From CAZNXJ01 sp964577115 (GTDB lineage Bacteria; Planctomycetota; Planctomycetia; Pirellulales; Pirellulaceae): a stretch of DNA of 64,000 nucleotides. The position numbers were made by a program, and so were the translations under genes. Location of the stretch: the NCBI GenBank assembly GCA_964577115.1, contig CAZNXJ010000002.1:186001-250000 (forward strand), read 5' to 3'. The notes below the pieces were generated by a model. The model was not told the origin of the DNA. It made no database searches and saw only the letters and a program-made list of their open reading frames with translations. Positions 1-9,140 of the stretch are shown here, piece by piece (positions within the stretch are counted from its first letter, which is position 1; each line of letters begins with the position of its first letter).

Positions 1-1289
1 GTCGGACTGTCGAGCGGCCGGCGCGCGGCGCGGGGGTTGGGGGCGAGGTCGGGGACCGGCAGCACGTCGGTCAGCCAGCCGGTCTGCTGGGTAGCGGGGA
101 CCTGATGCATGCTGTCCGGTACCAGTAGCCGTAAGAGAGCGACCACGGGCACCGGAGCGGGGTTCTCCACGAGCAAGGGACCCTCGGTCGTTCGAATCAG
201 CGTGCCGGCGGGAAGGGCGGCGCCGCGTAGGGCGAGCCCGCTGCTATCGATGCGGAACTGTGTCGCCAGCTCGTGGAAGGCGATGCGGTCGGCTTCCAGC
301 GGTTGGAGGAGTCGGCATCCTAGGGCGTCGGTGGCCGCGAGCAAGAGTGCGCGGCCGATCCGGCCGGCGCCGCAGCGCAGCGTTCCTTCCGCGGCCACTA
401 GCCGACCTTGCTGAAACTCGCCCCGGCGAATTTCCACGGTCCCGGTAGCTTGGACGTAGTGATGTGGAAAATTTTCTCCCAGCAGTTGGTCGAACGCGAC
501 GTTGTGCAGCGTTCCTTCAAGCTGTTCGCCGCGCCAGCCGTCGATCCCGAGCCGCCATTTGGTCGAGCCGGCAAAGGTGGCTTGCGGGCCGAGGTGCCGC
601 ATCGCGGGGATCACTTCGCTGATCAGCGAGCAGGGCAGGGGCTCGGCGCCCGTATGCACGACTACTTCGGTTTCGGGTGGCAGTAGGTCGCGATTGCGCG
701 CGACGAGCACACGAGCGGGCTTCTCCATGCCGTAGCCGTCGAGCGTGAATTCGATTTCGGCGAGCCCGCCGGCTTCACGCGTGCTGAAGCGACACTCAAA
801 GCTGGAAAACGTGTGCGATGCGGTTCCCGCTCGCTCGGCATCCAGATGCAGCGTGGCGCTGCGGGCCATGACGATGCCCGTCCACTCGCCGCCGCCGCGA
901 GCGGCCCGCAGGCGGTCGTACAGAGGCTCCCAGAGGCGGCCGAGCTGGCCAGGGGAAACTTCGGGATAGGCCACGATAACGGTCGCGCCGCGCGGGCCCG
1001 CCGGCGCGATCTCGATTTCGCGCGCCCGTACAACTTCGGCGCCGGTCTCGGGATCGGACAGCACCAGGTTCTGGAACACAACGTTCCCCCGATGCCCTTC
1101 GATCACCGCTCCGGCATGCGCCCGCAGGCCTGTCAGTTCGCGCAGCCTCGCTTCCCATGCGGCGTGAAGGCGCGCCGTTTCGCGAGCGCGCGACGCCAGG
1201 TTGGCCCATCCGCTGACGGCCAACGTCGGCAGGAGACACAGCACCACAAAAGCTGCTCGGCACCAGCGTCGTCGTACCAGGTATTTCAT
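1..1289 (-). CDS. Secreted or membrane-anchored hypothetical protein, cut by the window edge
   Basis: An open frame on the minus strand begins with ATG at 1289 and runs for 429 codons off the left edge with no stop, so the C-terminus is missing. Residues 1-10 are basic (MKYLVRRRWC) and residues 11-27 form one hydrophobic helix, giving a signal anchor or signal peptide. The rest alternates beta-like segments such as NVVFQNLVLSDPETG and ends in a Pro/Arg-rich stretch. The early part loosely recalls AsmA/TamB-like envelope proteins, but this is a weak impression and no function is claimed. It lies 172 bp downstream of aroC on the same strand, so co-transcription is possible. Confidence 0.7.
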   Translation of the reverse strand, partial: MKYLVRRRWCRAAFVVLCLLPTLAVSGWANLASRARETARLHAAWEARLRELTGLRAHAGAVIEGHRGNVVFQNLVLSDPETGAEVVRAREIEIAPAGPRGATVIVAYPEVSPGQLGRLWEPLYDRLRAARGGGEWTGIVMARSATLHLDAERAGTASHTFSSFECRFSTREAGGLAEIEFTLDGYGMEKPARVLVARNRDLLPPETEVVVHTGAEPLPCSLISEVIPAMRHLGPQATFAGSTKWRLGIDGWRGEQLEGTLHNVAFDQLLGENFPHHYVQATGTVEIRRGEFQQGRLVAAEGTLRCGAGRIGRALLLAATDALGCRLLQPLEADRIAFHELATQFRIDSSGLALRGAALPAGTLIRTTEGPLLVENPAPVPVVALLRLLVPDSMHQVPATQQTGWLTDVLPVPDLAPNPRAARRPLDSP

Positions 1290-1461
1290 GGCGGAACGTC
1301 CCTGTTCTCGTTGTCCAGAAGCGAGCGGCAACCCGCGCGGGAGCGCGCGTCATCGCCCCTTGGCCCGTCGATGGGCACGCCTGCGGAAGAAACCGCGTTT
1401 GCGGTCCTGCCTGACGTCTCTCACTCTGTCCGAATCCTTCGGTCCAGCGCGCCTCTGCGAG

Positions 1462-2601
1462 TTATCGCTCGCGCGCCATTTCGAGAAACTGCTTGTATCG
1501 GGCCTGCATCTCTTGCAGGCTGTCGTGTCCAAACTTCTCTACGAAAGCACAGGCAACTTCGAACGCGACCACGTTCTCAATGATGACGCTGGCCGCGGGA
1601 ACGGCACATACGTCGCTGCGTTCGTACGCCGCAGCCTCGGATTCCTTTGTTGCCAGATTGATTGATTCCAGCGGCCGAGCCAACGTGCTGATCGGTTTTT
1701 TGGCCGCGCGGATGACGAGCGGCTGTCCGTTGGTCATCCCGGCTTCCAGCCCTCCGGCGTTGTTCGTCGGGCGGATGTATCCCAGGTGCGGTTCGCCTCG
1801 CCGACTCGCGTCAAACTGGATCGGGTCGTGAACCTGCGAACCGACGCGCCGCGCTGCCTCGAAGCCCAGGCCGATTTCGACGCCCTTGATCGCCTGCACG
1901 GCCATGACGGCCTGCGCCAACCGACCGTCCAGCTTGCGGTCCCACTGGGCGTGCGTGCCGAGCCCGAACGGCAGGCCCTCCACGCGCACCTCGACGATAC
2001 CCCCCAGCGTATCGCCGCGCTTACCCGTCTCGTCGATCAGCGCCTTGACCTGCTCGTCGCGGCTGGGATCAAGCGAGTAGATTGCGCTGGAATCGCGCCG
2101 AGCGCGTTGTTCGGCGAGCGTTCCGGGGAGCGGTTCGATGGCGATCCCGCCGAGCTCGACGACGTAGCCGAGCGTCTGAATGCCGAACTTTTCGAGAATT
2201 TGCCGAGCGAGCGCGCCGGCCGCGACGCGTGCGGTGGTTTCCCGAGCGCTCGCGCGTTCGAGCACTCCGCGGATCGATCCCAGATATTTGATGGCGCCGG
2301 TCAAATCGCCGTGTCCGGGGCGTGGCCGGTCGAGATCATTGAGCCGTTCGAGCTTGTAGTCGCGGTTGACGACCTGGAGCGCGATGGGGCTCCCCAGCGT
2401 CGTGTTCTTCCAGACCCCCGTCAGGATTTCGACGCGATCCGTTTCGATGCGCTGCCGTCCACCGCGGCCATAGCCGCCCTGGCGCCGAGCCAGCTCGGAA
2501 TCGATCACGGCCGTGTCGATTTCGAGGCCGGCGGGGAAGCCATCGACGATCGCCAGCATCGTCTTGCCGTGCGATTCTCCAGCAGTCCAGTAGCGCAGCA
2601 T
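1462..2601 (-). CDS. aroC: Chorismate synthase
   Basis: Converts 5-enolpyruvylshikimate-3-phosphate to chorismate, the last common step of aromatic amino acid synthesis, using reduced FMN. The 379-aa product has the family start MLRYWTAGESHG, the GRGGRQRIETDRVE segment, the RPGHGDLTGAIKY block and the late signature RPTNNAGGLEAGMTNGQP. Length is typical of the bacterial enzyme. ATG at 2601 puts the conserved N-terminal motif directly at the start. It is divergent from rpmE across 267 bp and is not in a recognisable aro operon. Confidence 0.97.
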   Translation of the reverse strand: MLRYWTAGESHGKTMLAIVDGFPAGLEIDTAVIDSELARRQGGYGRGGRQRIETDRVEILTGVWKNTTLGSPIALQVVNRDYKLERLNDLDRPRPGHGDLTGAIKYLGSIRGVLERASARETTARVAAGALARQILEKFGIQTLGYVVELGGIAIEPLPGTLAEQRARRDSSAIYSLDPSRDEQVKALIDETGKRGDTLGGIVEVRVEGLPFGLGTHAQWDRKLDGRLAQAVMAVQAIKGVEIGLGFEAARRVGSQVHDPIQFDASRRGEPHLGYIRPTNNAGGLEAGMTNGQPLVIRAAKKPISTLARPLESINLATKESEAAAYERSDVCAVPAASVIIENVVAFEVACAFVEKFGHDSLQEMQARYKQFLEMARER

Positions 2602-2791
2602 GGGGCGGCGGTTGTGTAGTGTCTATCAGCGAGCGGTGGGTCGAGAGCCAGTGGTGATTTGGGAATAACGCAGCGTTTCGAGCGAATCCCAACCGGTGAT
2701 TCTAGTCGTCCTGCCCCGGCTCTCCTAGGGCGAATTGCAAGGGGGCCGCGTCACGCTCGCCGGGGGCCACTCGCCGCCCTTGCCGCTGGGC

Positions 2792-2811
2792 CGTACGATT
2801 GCTATCGTACG
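2792..2811. promoter_or_regulatory. Perfect 8-bp inverted repeat upstream of rpmE
   Basis: CGTACGAT, a 4-base spacer TGCT, then ATCGTACG: 8/8 matching arms, 58 bp before the rpmE start and 181 bp before the aroC start on the other strand. No T-tract follows, so a terminator is unlikely. It could be an operator or a leader stem-loop. Which protein might bind it cannot be told from the sequence. Confidence 0.45.
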
Positions 2812-2868
2812 TGTTTCGACTCACGAGATTATCGCGAACAATCGCTTTCCGGATAGGGACTGACCGAC

Positions 2869-3120
2869 ATGAAGGAAGGTATTCACCCCGAGTACTACGA
2901 GACCGTGGTGCGCTGCGGCTGCGGCGCGACGTTCACGACGCGCAGTACACGCAAGGAATTGAAGGTCGATATCTGCGGCTCGTGCCACCCGTTCTATACG
3001 GGGAAGCTGAAGTACGTTGACACGGCCGGCCGTATCGAGAAGTTCCAGAACAAGTTTGCTGCTGGCGGATACGCCAGCCTCCAGGCCAAGAACCAAAAGA
3101 AGAAGAAGGCCAAGACCTAG
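2869..3120 (+). CDS. rpmE: 50S ribosomal protein L31, zinc-binding type
   Basis: An 83-aa protein of the large ribosomal subunit. It starts MKEGIHPEYY and carries Cys16, Cys18, Cys36 and Cys39 (CGC and CGSC), the four-cysteine zinc site of the C+ form of L31. HPFYTGK follows, as in the family. The C-terminus is very basic (KKKKAKT). The gene comes before prfA and prmC, the common rpmE-prfA-prmC order, and prfA starts 153 bp downstream, so co-transcription is likely. Zinc limitation is a common regulator of L31 paralogues, but nothing here proves it. Confidence 0.97.
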   Translation: MKEGIHPEYYETVVRCGCGATFTTRSTRKELKVDICGSCHPFYTGKLKYVDTAGRIEKFQNKFAAGGYASLQAKNQKKKKAKT

Positions 3121-3273
3121 CCCGTTCCTCTCGCATTCTTGACGCGCACGCTCTTCTTCCGGGCGCCACTCCTGGCGCCCGCTCTGGCGCCGGACGAGCC
3201 GTTGATTCGGCGCTTCGATTCTCACGTTCCGGACACCGTTTCGGGGCCGGCCCTGGTTGCCGGCAACTTTTTC

Positions 3274-4350
3274 ATGCGCGAAATGCTTGAGGAAAAGCTG
3301 GCTCGCTTCGAGCAGCTTGAGCAACAAATGAGCGACCCGGCCGTGCTGGGCGACTCGCAAAAGATGGCTGCGGTTGTCCGCGAACACGGATCGCTCGCCC
3401 GGCTCGCTACGACGTATCGTTCGTTCAAGAAGATCAACGACGAGATCCGCGACGTTGCCGCCATGGCGGAGTCGGACGATCCGGAGGAACGCGAGATGGC
3501 GGCCGCCGAATTGCCCGAGCTGCGGAAGCGGCGCGAGGAGCTCTGGGACGAGCTGCTCGACCTGACCATTGGCGGCGAAGATGCGTCGCGCCGCCGCTGC
3601 GTGATGGAAATCCGCGCAGGGACCGGCGGCGATGAAGCCGCCCTGTTCGCCGGCGATCTCTACGAAATGTACAAGCGTTACGCCGAGAACAAGGGCTGGA
3701 AGGTCGAGATCCTCGACGCCCAGCCGACTGAACTCGGCGGATTCAAGGAAATTACGCTCGGCATCGAAGGCGAAGGGGCTTACCGCGAACTTCAATACGA
3801 AAGCGGTGGGCACCGCGTCCAGCGCGTGCCCGAAACAGAAGCCAAGGGGCGCATCCATACCTCGGCCGCTACTGTCGCCGTGCTCCCCGAGCCCGAGGAC
3901 GTGGAAATCGAGATCAAGCCGGACGATTACCGCAAAGACGTATTCTGCGCGAGCGGCCCGGGTGGCCAGCACGTCAACAAGACCGCGTCGGCCGTGCGGC
4001 TTACCCACTACGAAACCGGCATTGTGGTCTCGATGCAGGACGAAAAGAGCCAGCACAAGAATCTGGCGAAGGCCCTGCGCGTTCTCAAATCGCGGCTCTA
4101 CGAACACTACCGCCAGCAGGAGCATGAAAAGCGGGCCAGCCAGCGCAAGACGCTTGTCGGTTCAGGCGACCGCAGCCAGCGTATCCGCACGTACAACTTC
4201 CCGGAGAATCGTGTTACCGATCATCGTGTCCCGGGGCTGACGCTCTACAAACTCGACCAGATCCTCGCGGGTGACCTTCAGCCACTGACCGATCAGTTGA
4301 TCGATTACGATCGCCGCAACCTGCGGGACGAGATGGGAGGCCTGGACTAG
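3274..4350 (+). CDS. prfA: Peptide chain release factor 1
   Basis: Recognises UAA and UAG stop codons and triggers peptide release. The 358-aa product carries the GGQ loop (GPGGQHVNKTASAV), whose Gln is methylated by PrmC, and a RF1-type anticodon tripeptide PET in HRVQRVPETEAKGRIHTSA (PxT, not the SPF of RF2). ATG at 3274 (MREMLEEKLARFEQLE) was chosen because it matches the family N-terminus; the frame is open further upstream to a TTG at 3139, but that extension is Pro/Ala-rich and unlike RF1. No strong ribosome-binding site is visible. prmC, which modifies this protein, lies 95 bp downstream. Confidence 0.96.
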   Translation: MREMLEEKLARFEQLEQQMSDPAVLGDSQKMAAVVREHGSLARLATTYRSFKKINDEIRDVAAMAESDDPEEREMAAAELPELRKRREELWDELLDLTIGGEDASRRRCVMEIRAGTGGDEAALFAGDLYEMYKRYAENKGWKVEILDAQPTELGGFKEITLGIEGEGAYRELQYESGGHRVQRVPETEAKGRIHTSAATVAVLPEPEDVEIEIKPDDYRKDVFCASGPGGQHVNKTASAVRLTHYETGIVVSMQDEKSQHKNLAKALRVLKSRLYEHYRQQEHEKRASQRKTLVGSGDRSQRIRTYNFPENRVTDHRVPGLTLYKLDQILAGDLQPLTDQLIDYDRRNLRDEMGGLD

Positions 4351-4445
4351 GGCCGCGCCGCCCCGAATATTTTGTGACGGACGGCGTGACTCGCAGAAAC
4401 TCGTTAGGTTCCAGCTTCGATACGGAATGCTCGGCAGGAAAGCTG

Positions 4446-5333
4446 ATGGCATCGCCCACTGAATCCTGGACGGTTGGCCGACTGCTGACATGGACCACGG
4501 ATTACCTGAAACGCCACGGATCGGACCAGCCGCGGCTCGAAGCCGAGGTTTTGCTCGCCCACGTCCGGCAAACGCCGCGCATTCAGCTCTATACGTCCTT
4601 CCACGAAGAAGTTGACGACCTACAGCGTGCCGCCTTTCGCGAGGTTGTGCGCGAACGGGCCGCCGGGAAACCCGTCGCCTACCTTGTCGGGCACCGCGAA
4701 TTCTATTCGCTCGAGTTTCGCGTGACTCCGGACGTCCTGATTCCGCGACCGGAAACGGAACTGCTCGTTCTCGTAATGCTCGATGTCGCTCAATCTCGCC
4801 CGGCCGGCAGCCCTCCGCCGCGCATTGCGGACGTTGGAACGGGCAGTGGGATTCTGGCCGTCTGCGCGGCGCGCCATCTTCCCGGCGCGCAGGTGCTGGC
4901 CATCGACTGTAGCCGAGCGGCGCTCGATGTTGCCCGAGAGAACGTGCAGCGCCATGCGGCGGATGCCAACGTCGAACTGGTGGAAAGCGATTTGTTCACC
5001 GCCGTACCCGAGGAGCGTAAGTTCGACATCATCGTTTCCAACCCGCCCTACGTCAGCCAGTCCGAGTATGAACAACTGCCGCGCGATGTTCGCGACTATG
5101 AACCGCAGACGGCATTGCTGGCGGGGACGACCGGGGCCGAAATCGTCGAACGGCTGATTGGGCAGGCTGCCGAGCGGCTTGCTCCCCGGGGCTGGCTCGC
5201 GATGGAAATCAGCCCGATGATTGCCGAACTGACTCGGCAGCATTTCGCCAATCAGCCTGCCTTCGACGCGCCTCAGTTCCGGAAAGACCTGGCCGGGCAC
5301 GTTCGTGTGGTCTATGCCCAGCGGCGCGATTGA
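4446..5333 (+). CDS. prmC: Release-factor glutamine N5-methyltransferase
   Basis: Methylates the Gln of the GGQ loop of RF1/RF2 using S-adenosylmethionine. The 295-aa protein has the N-terminal helical RF-binding domain, the linker YLVGHREFYSLEF, IPRPETELLV, the SAM motif DVGTGSGILAV and the catalytic NPPYVS. ATG at 4446 is supported by AGGAAAG five bases upstream; an in-frame GTG at 4374 would add 24 residues without family resemblance. It follows prfA closely and probably shares its mRNA. Confidence 0.96.
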   Translation: MASPTESWTVGRLLTWTTDYLKRHGSDQPRLEAEVLLAHVRQTPRIQLYTSFHEEVDDLQRAAFREVVRERAAGKPVAYLVGHREFYSLEFRVTPDVLIPRPETELLVLVMLDVAQSRPAGSPPPRIADVGTGSGILAVCAARHLPGAQVLAIDCSRAALDVARENVQRHAADANVELVESDLFTAVPEERKFDIIVSNPPYVSQSEYEQLPRDVRDYEPQTALLAGTTGAEIVERLIGQAAERLAPRGWLAMEISPMIAELTRQHFANQPAFDAPQFRKDLAGHVRVVYAQRRD

Positions 5334-5409
5334 ATAGGGAATCGCGGGGCGGCACGGGTCGCTCCGGCATGGTGTACTTGCCAAGATTGAGGTGCGCCGG
5401 CGATCGTGT

Positions 5410-6633
5410 TTAGTGCGGCGAACAGTTCAAAAGCTGCACGATCTGCCGCGTTACAGGTAGCGGCGACGGCTGCACGATCGTCGGAGATGGATCGGCGATG
5501 CAGGTGCGATTGCGGCCAGCCGAACGCGCTTCGCACAGCGCCTGAGTGACGATTGCTTCGAGCTCGCTCAGCGGGCACGTACCCACCGGTGCGACGCCGA
5601 CGCTCACCGTGAGCTCCCACGCTTGCTGTCCCGATTGGAAGCTCGACGCCTCCACCGACTGCCGCAGCAACTCGGCCATTTCCATCGCTTGCTCGGCCGG
5701 TGCATCCACCAACATCGCGAATTCAGGGCCGCCTAACTGGAGTAATCCCGAAACATGGTGCCGCTCGGCAAGCGCTCCGGAAAGAACCACTTGGCAGCCC
5801 CGGATCAGGGCATCGCCAAGTGTCGCTCCTAACTGCTGGTTCAAACGGCGGAAGCGATCCAGTTCGAGTTTGATCAGGTAGCGGGACTGGCCGGGGGCCA
5901 GGGGAGCGGTGAGTTGCTCGACTAGGCGGAGCCATTCGGCCTGCGAGGCCGGGCCGGATGTTTCGAGCGCCTGACGCTCGTCTGGTGAAAGCTCGTCTCC
6001 CCGTTCCGCGAGCACGCGCTGTAGCACATCGCGAGTGCGATAAGTGAGGTCCAGCAGGCGCGCGGCGGACTCAAGCCGCGGGTCGCTTACCAGGCGTGCG
6101 TCGAACGCTCGCTGTTCCCCGCGCACGAGCGACAGCAGGTTCCGTAGCTCGTCACACTGATCCGGCACCAAGCAACGCACCAGGGGCCCGAACGCATCGA
6201 GTGTCGAGGAGCTGCGTGCTTCTTCCGCCGCGGCCGCGGCAATTTGCTGCCACCGTTCGACCGTCAAACGGGCGTGTTCCATCGCCGAGCTGATGCGTGA
6301 TTCATCTCCCGCACGTAGCTGCGAATCCAATTCGGTCCACGCCAGTCGCGCCTGGTCGGATGCGATAAGCAGTGCGATCAGTTGACTGAGCGAGCGCGGT
6401 GGAGCCGGCAAGCCCCACTCGCACAACGTTTCGTGGACTGCACCCGTCCACACCGTCGGCGATCCGGGCGTCGAACTGGGAGCGGCTCGGCCACTTTCCG
6501 CCGGGGAGCTGGGAACCTCGCCGGCCGTGTTTGTGATCGGGGGCGATCGCCAGCCTGTACGGTCGCACAGCCAGGCGGCGGTGAAGCCGGCTGCGAGGTT
6601 GGCGGCCCCGAAAGCCATCAATTCCGGAATCAT
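5410..6633 (-). CDS. Degenerate GGDEF-domain protein
   Basis: About 407 aa. The N-terminus (MIPELMAFGAANLAAGFTAAW) may be a single membrane segment or signal anchor, followed by a low-complexity Pro/Ser/Ala linker (30-65), a helical region (70-240) and a C-terminal domain with the diguanylate cyclase fold: YLIKLELDRFRRLN, LGDALIRG, then LGGPEFAML at about 299-308, and TVSVGVAPV. The signature is GGPEF, not GGDEF: the metal/catalytic Asp is Pro. It is therefore probably catalytically inactive and may act as a sensor or scaffold. ATG at 6633 was chosen; tandem GTGs at 6708/6705 would add 25 polar residues. Confidence 0.75.
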   Translation of the reverse strand: MIPELMAFGAANLAAGFTAAWLCDRTGWRSPPITNTAGEVPSSPAESGRAAPSSTPGSPTVWTGAVHETLCEWGLPAPPRSLSQLIALLIASDQARLAWTELDSQLRAGDESRISSAMEHARLTVERWQQIAAAAAEEARSSSTLDAFGPLVRCLVPDQCDELRNLLSLVRGEQRAFDARLVSDPRLESAARLLDLTYRTRDVLQRVLAERGDELSPDERQALETSGPASQAEWLRLVEQLTAPLAPGQSRYLIKLELDRFRRLNQQLGATLGDALIRGCQVVLSGALAERHHVSGLLQLGGPEFAMLVDAPAEQAMEMAELLRQSVEASSFQSGQQAWELTVSVGVAPVGTCPLSELEAIVTQALCEARSAGRNRTCIADPSPTIVQPSPLPVTRQIVQLLNCSPH

Positions 6634-6712
6634 CGCGGGCCCGCCTGCTCGGAAGTGCGTTTCAGAAGGGAACACGCTGTTGGGGCGAGACGGTTCGCTC
6701 GCCACCACGAGT

Positions 6713-7969
6713 CTAGCTTACGGTTTCCAGCGGTGCTGGTTCTGCCGCCTGCGACGGGGCATAGAGCGGCGATTCCAGCGCGAGCCGATCGAGCATCGAT
6801 TGCAGGCGGCGTTCGAGCTGTGCCATGAGCGGATCGACCGCGCTGGAGCGATCCCGCTCGGGGCTGACGGCGATCGCCTCGCCGACTTCGATAATGGCTC
6901 GCAGCGAACCGTGAACGCGCGCCCGGTCGGTCAGGTCCTCTTCAAATCGTTCGAGCGTTTCGAGAATGCGGTCGACCGTTGGCCGAGTGACCAGGTAGTC
7001 GGGGGGATAGCCGTAAAGTTGTTGAGCCAGATACAAGTCGGCCAGCTGCCGCCACCGCCGCGCCCGCTCCTGCGCGTTGACTTCATTGCGAATCATCTCG
7101 GGCAGGATCCGCATGCGCAGCGCCTTGACGCGCGGCACGACGGCTCCTTCCTTCGGCTCGCCGAGCCACTCTTGTTCAAGCGGGTGGAGGAGCCGATTGA
7201 TGAACGATTCGAGCCGCTGAGCCAGATCGCCGGGCTGCGTTTCACCGAAGTACTCGATTTCTTTGAGGCTCAGCAGTGCGCGGCCGACTTTGCCCAGGCG
7301 CGAGATGAGTGGCAGGTCGCGCTGGGGGCGCCACGTCAGGCGATGTTCGATTTCCGTGAGTACCTTGTCGGCGACGGCTTCGATGTCACCGCCGAACAGG
7401 TATTTGATGGCGACCGGATGCACGACGACTTTGCCGCCCGGCACGCTACGCGCGCGGCGTTTGGCGGCGCTGCGAGCGATGAACGCGACGCCGTCGAGCA
7501 GCGCGAGCAGGCGGTCGTTGGTGCGCGAGACGGCACCTTCGGGAAAAATCACCAGCGGCCGTTCGGCGGTTTCCAGGATCTGAACGGCCGTGTTGATGGC
7601 CTGCCGATCAATTCCTTCCCGATAGACGCTGAAGCCGCCCATCTTGTGAATGGCCCACGCGACAAAGCGGCTTTCGTGAAACAAGTGCCAGCTCGCCATC
7701 GCGTAAAAATGGCAGCGTGCGGAGCGGGCAAGGTAGCCGATGAGCAAGGGATCGCTGTAGCGGCAGTGGTTGGGCGCCAGCATGATCCCATGGCCTGCAC
7801 GCAGCGATTCGAGGAACCGTTCGGCCCCGCGAATCTCGTAGCTGACAATCCCTTGCCGATAGCGCAGGTAGATGCCGTGCAGGTTGAATGTTTGTATGAA
7901 GCTGGACCACCACGTGCCGCGATGCGGCGGAATAAACTTGTAAGGTTTCTCGACGATGATCGGCTGCAT
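6713..7969 (-). CDS. PlsC-type 1-acyl-glycerol-3-phosphate acyltransferase family protein
   Basis: About 418 aa. Residues 1-200 hold the acyltransferase fold with the catalytic NHxxxxD motif (APNHCRYSDPLLIGYLA) and the substrate block VIFPEGAVSRTNDRL. The C-terminal half is helical and charged, longer than in minimal PlsC proteins, with no obvious membrane span. It probably acylates a lysophospholipid or related lipid; the exact acceptor is unknown. The start ATG at 7969 is only 2 bp after the galE stop (TAACCATG), so the two genes are very likely co-transcribed and translationally coupled. Confidence 0.85.
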   Translation of the reverse strand: MQPIIVEKPYKFIPPHRGTWWSSFIQTFNLHGIYLRYRQGIVSYEIRGAERFLESLRAGHGIMLAPNHCRYSDPLLIGYLARSARCHFYAMASWHLFHESRFVAWAIHKMGGFSVYREGIDRQAINTAVQILETAERPLVIFPEGAVSRTNDRLLALLDGVAFIARSAAKRRARSVPGGKVVVHPVAIKYLFGGDIEAVADKVLTEIEHRLTWRPQRDLPLISRLGKVGRALLSLKEIEYFGETQPGDLAQRLESFINRLLHPLEQEWLGEPKEGAVVPRVKALRMRILPEMIRNEVNAQERARRWRQLADLYLAQQLYGYPPDYLVTRPTVDRILETLERFEEDLTDRARVHGSLRAIIEVGEAIAVSPERDRSSAVDPLMAQLERRLQSMLDRLALESPLYAPSQAAEPAPLETVS

Positions 7970-7971
7970 GG

Positions 7972-8955
7972 TTATCCGGCGTAACCGCGAGGATGCGCCC
8001 GGTGCCAATTCCAGGCAGTGGCAACGATCGATTCGATATCGGTATAGCGCGGCTTCCAGCCCAAGACCTCCCCCGCGCGCGAGGCGTCGGCCACGAGCGC
8101 CGGCGGATCGCCCGGACGCCGCTCGCCGATCTTTTCCGGGATCGGGTGACCGGTCACGCGGCGGCAGGCTTCGATCACCTCACGCACGCTGGTGCCTCGG
8201 CCGGTGCCCAGATTCAGTTTCAGCCCCATGCCGGGCTCGAGCCGCTCCAAAGCGCGCAGGTGCGCATCCGCCAAATCGTCGACATGCACATAGTCGCGCA
8301 CGCACGTACCGTCCTCCGTCGGATAGTCGTTCCCGTAGATCGTGATCTCCGGGCGCTGTCCCAGTGCGACGCTCAGCACGATGGGAATCAAGTGGGTTTC
8401 CGGATCGTGATCCTCTCCCAAATCCCCGTCGGGCGTTGCTCCGGCCGCGTTGAAGTAACGCAGCGCCGCGTACGACCAGCCGTAGGCGCGGGCATAGTCG
8501 TCCAGCAGACGCTCGAAGACCAACTTCGTAAATCCATACGGATTGATCGGTAGCTGAAGTTCGTCCTCGCGAATCGGCAGGGATCGAGGCACCCCGTACG
8601 TGGCCGTCGTACTCGAGAAAACGATCTTCGTCACGCCGGCCGCCCGCATGGCTTCCGCCAGGCTCAGCGCGGCGAGCACATTGTTCCGGTAGTACAGCGC
8701 GGGCTCAGTGACCGACTCCCCCACCAGGGCAAAAGCAGCAAAGTGCATTACGGCGTCGATCTTCAGATCGCCGAGCACCTGGGTGACGTGCGGCGTGTCT
8801 TCCAACTCGCCCACGATCAGTCGATCCGCGGGCACGGCCGCGCGGTGGCCGCGTGACAAATTGTCGTACACCCAAACGGTATGTCCGGCGCGCCGCAGGT
8901 ATTTGACGGCGTGCGAGCCGATATATCCGGCGCCGCCAGCCACAAGGATATTCAT
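7972..8955 (-). CDS. galE: UDP-glucose 4-epimerase
   Basis: Interconverts UDP-glucose and UDP-galactose with bound NAD. The 327-aa extended SDR protein has the nucleotide motif GGAGYIG at 7-13, HFAAFALVGES, the catalytic Ser/Thr in FSSTTATYG (114-116), and the YxxxK pair Tyr140/Lys144 (PYGFTK). RYFNAAGATPDG and the late VRDYVHVDDLADAH block are typical of GalE. It is the first gene of a two-gene unit with the acyltransferase, which suggests a link to envelope glycoconjugate or lipid synthesis. Confidence 0.95.
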   Translation of the reverse strand: MNILVAGGAGYIGSHAVKYLRRAGHTVWVYDNLSRGHRAAVPADRLIVGELEDTPHVTQVLGDLKIDAVMHFAAFALVGESVTEPALYYRNNVLAALSLAEAMRAAGVTKIVFSSTTATYGVPRSLPIREDELQLPINPYGFTKLVFERLLDDYARAYGWSYAALRYFNAAGATPDGDLGEDHDPETHLIPIVLSVALGQRPEITIYGNDYPTEDGTCVRDYVHVDDLADAHLRALERLEPGMGLKLNLGTGRGTSVREVIEACRRVTGHPIPEKIGERRPGDPPALVADASRAGEVLGWKPRYTDIESIVATAWNWHRAHPRGYAG

Positions 8956-9140
8956 AGTCCGCCCGTTGGTGGAGTCGTCCTAATGGGAATGTAGCGATTT
9001 TAGCGAGACCGCCAAGCGGTGTGGCACCGGGTGGCGAGCCGCATGAAGGATAACGCATGATTGACTCGCCGTCTGGCCGATGCAAGGTCGATGCAAAGAA
9101 GCGGTGACGAGGCGAATGATTGGTCGGAGAGGTACGAGCG

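Noticed and set aside
1786..2619. Long plus-strand open frame (277 codons) antisense to aroC
   Set aside because: It lies wholly opposite a clear chorismate synthase and has no family resemblance; long antisense frames are common in GC-rich DNA.
2821..4125. 434-codon minus-strand frame across rpmE and prfA
   Set aside because: Opposite two certain genes; protein lacks domain signatures.
6527..7984. 485-codon plus-strand frame opposite the acyltransferase and GGDEF genes
   Set aside because: The minus strand encodes proteins with clear NHxxxxD, FPEG and GGPEF motifs; the plus frame is a shadow.
9018..9035. Possible sigma54 site TGGCACCGGGTGGCG upstream of xerD
   Set aside because: The GG-to-GC spacing is 11 instead of 12 and the -12 box is GGCG, not TTGC.
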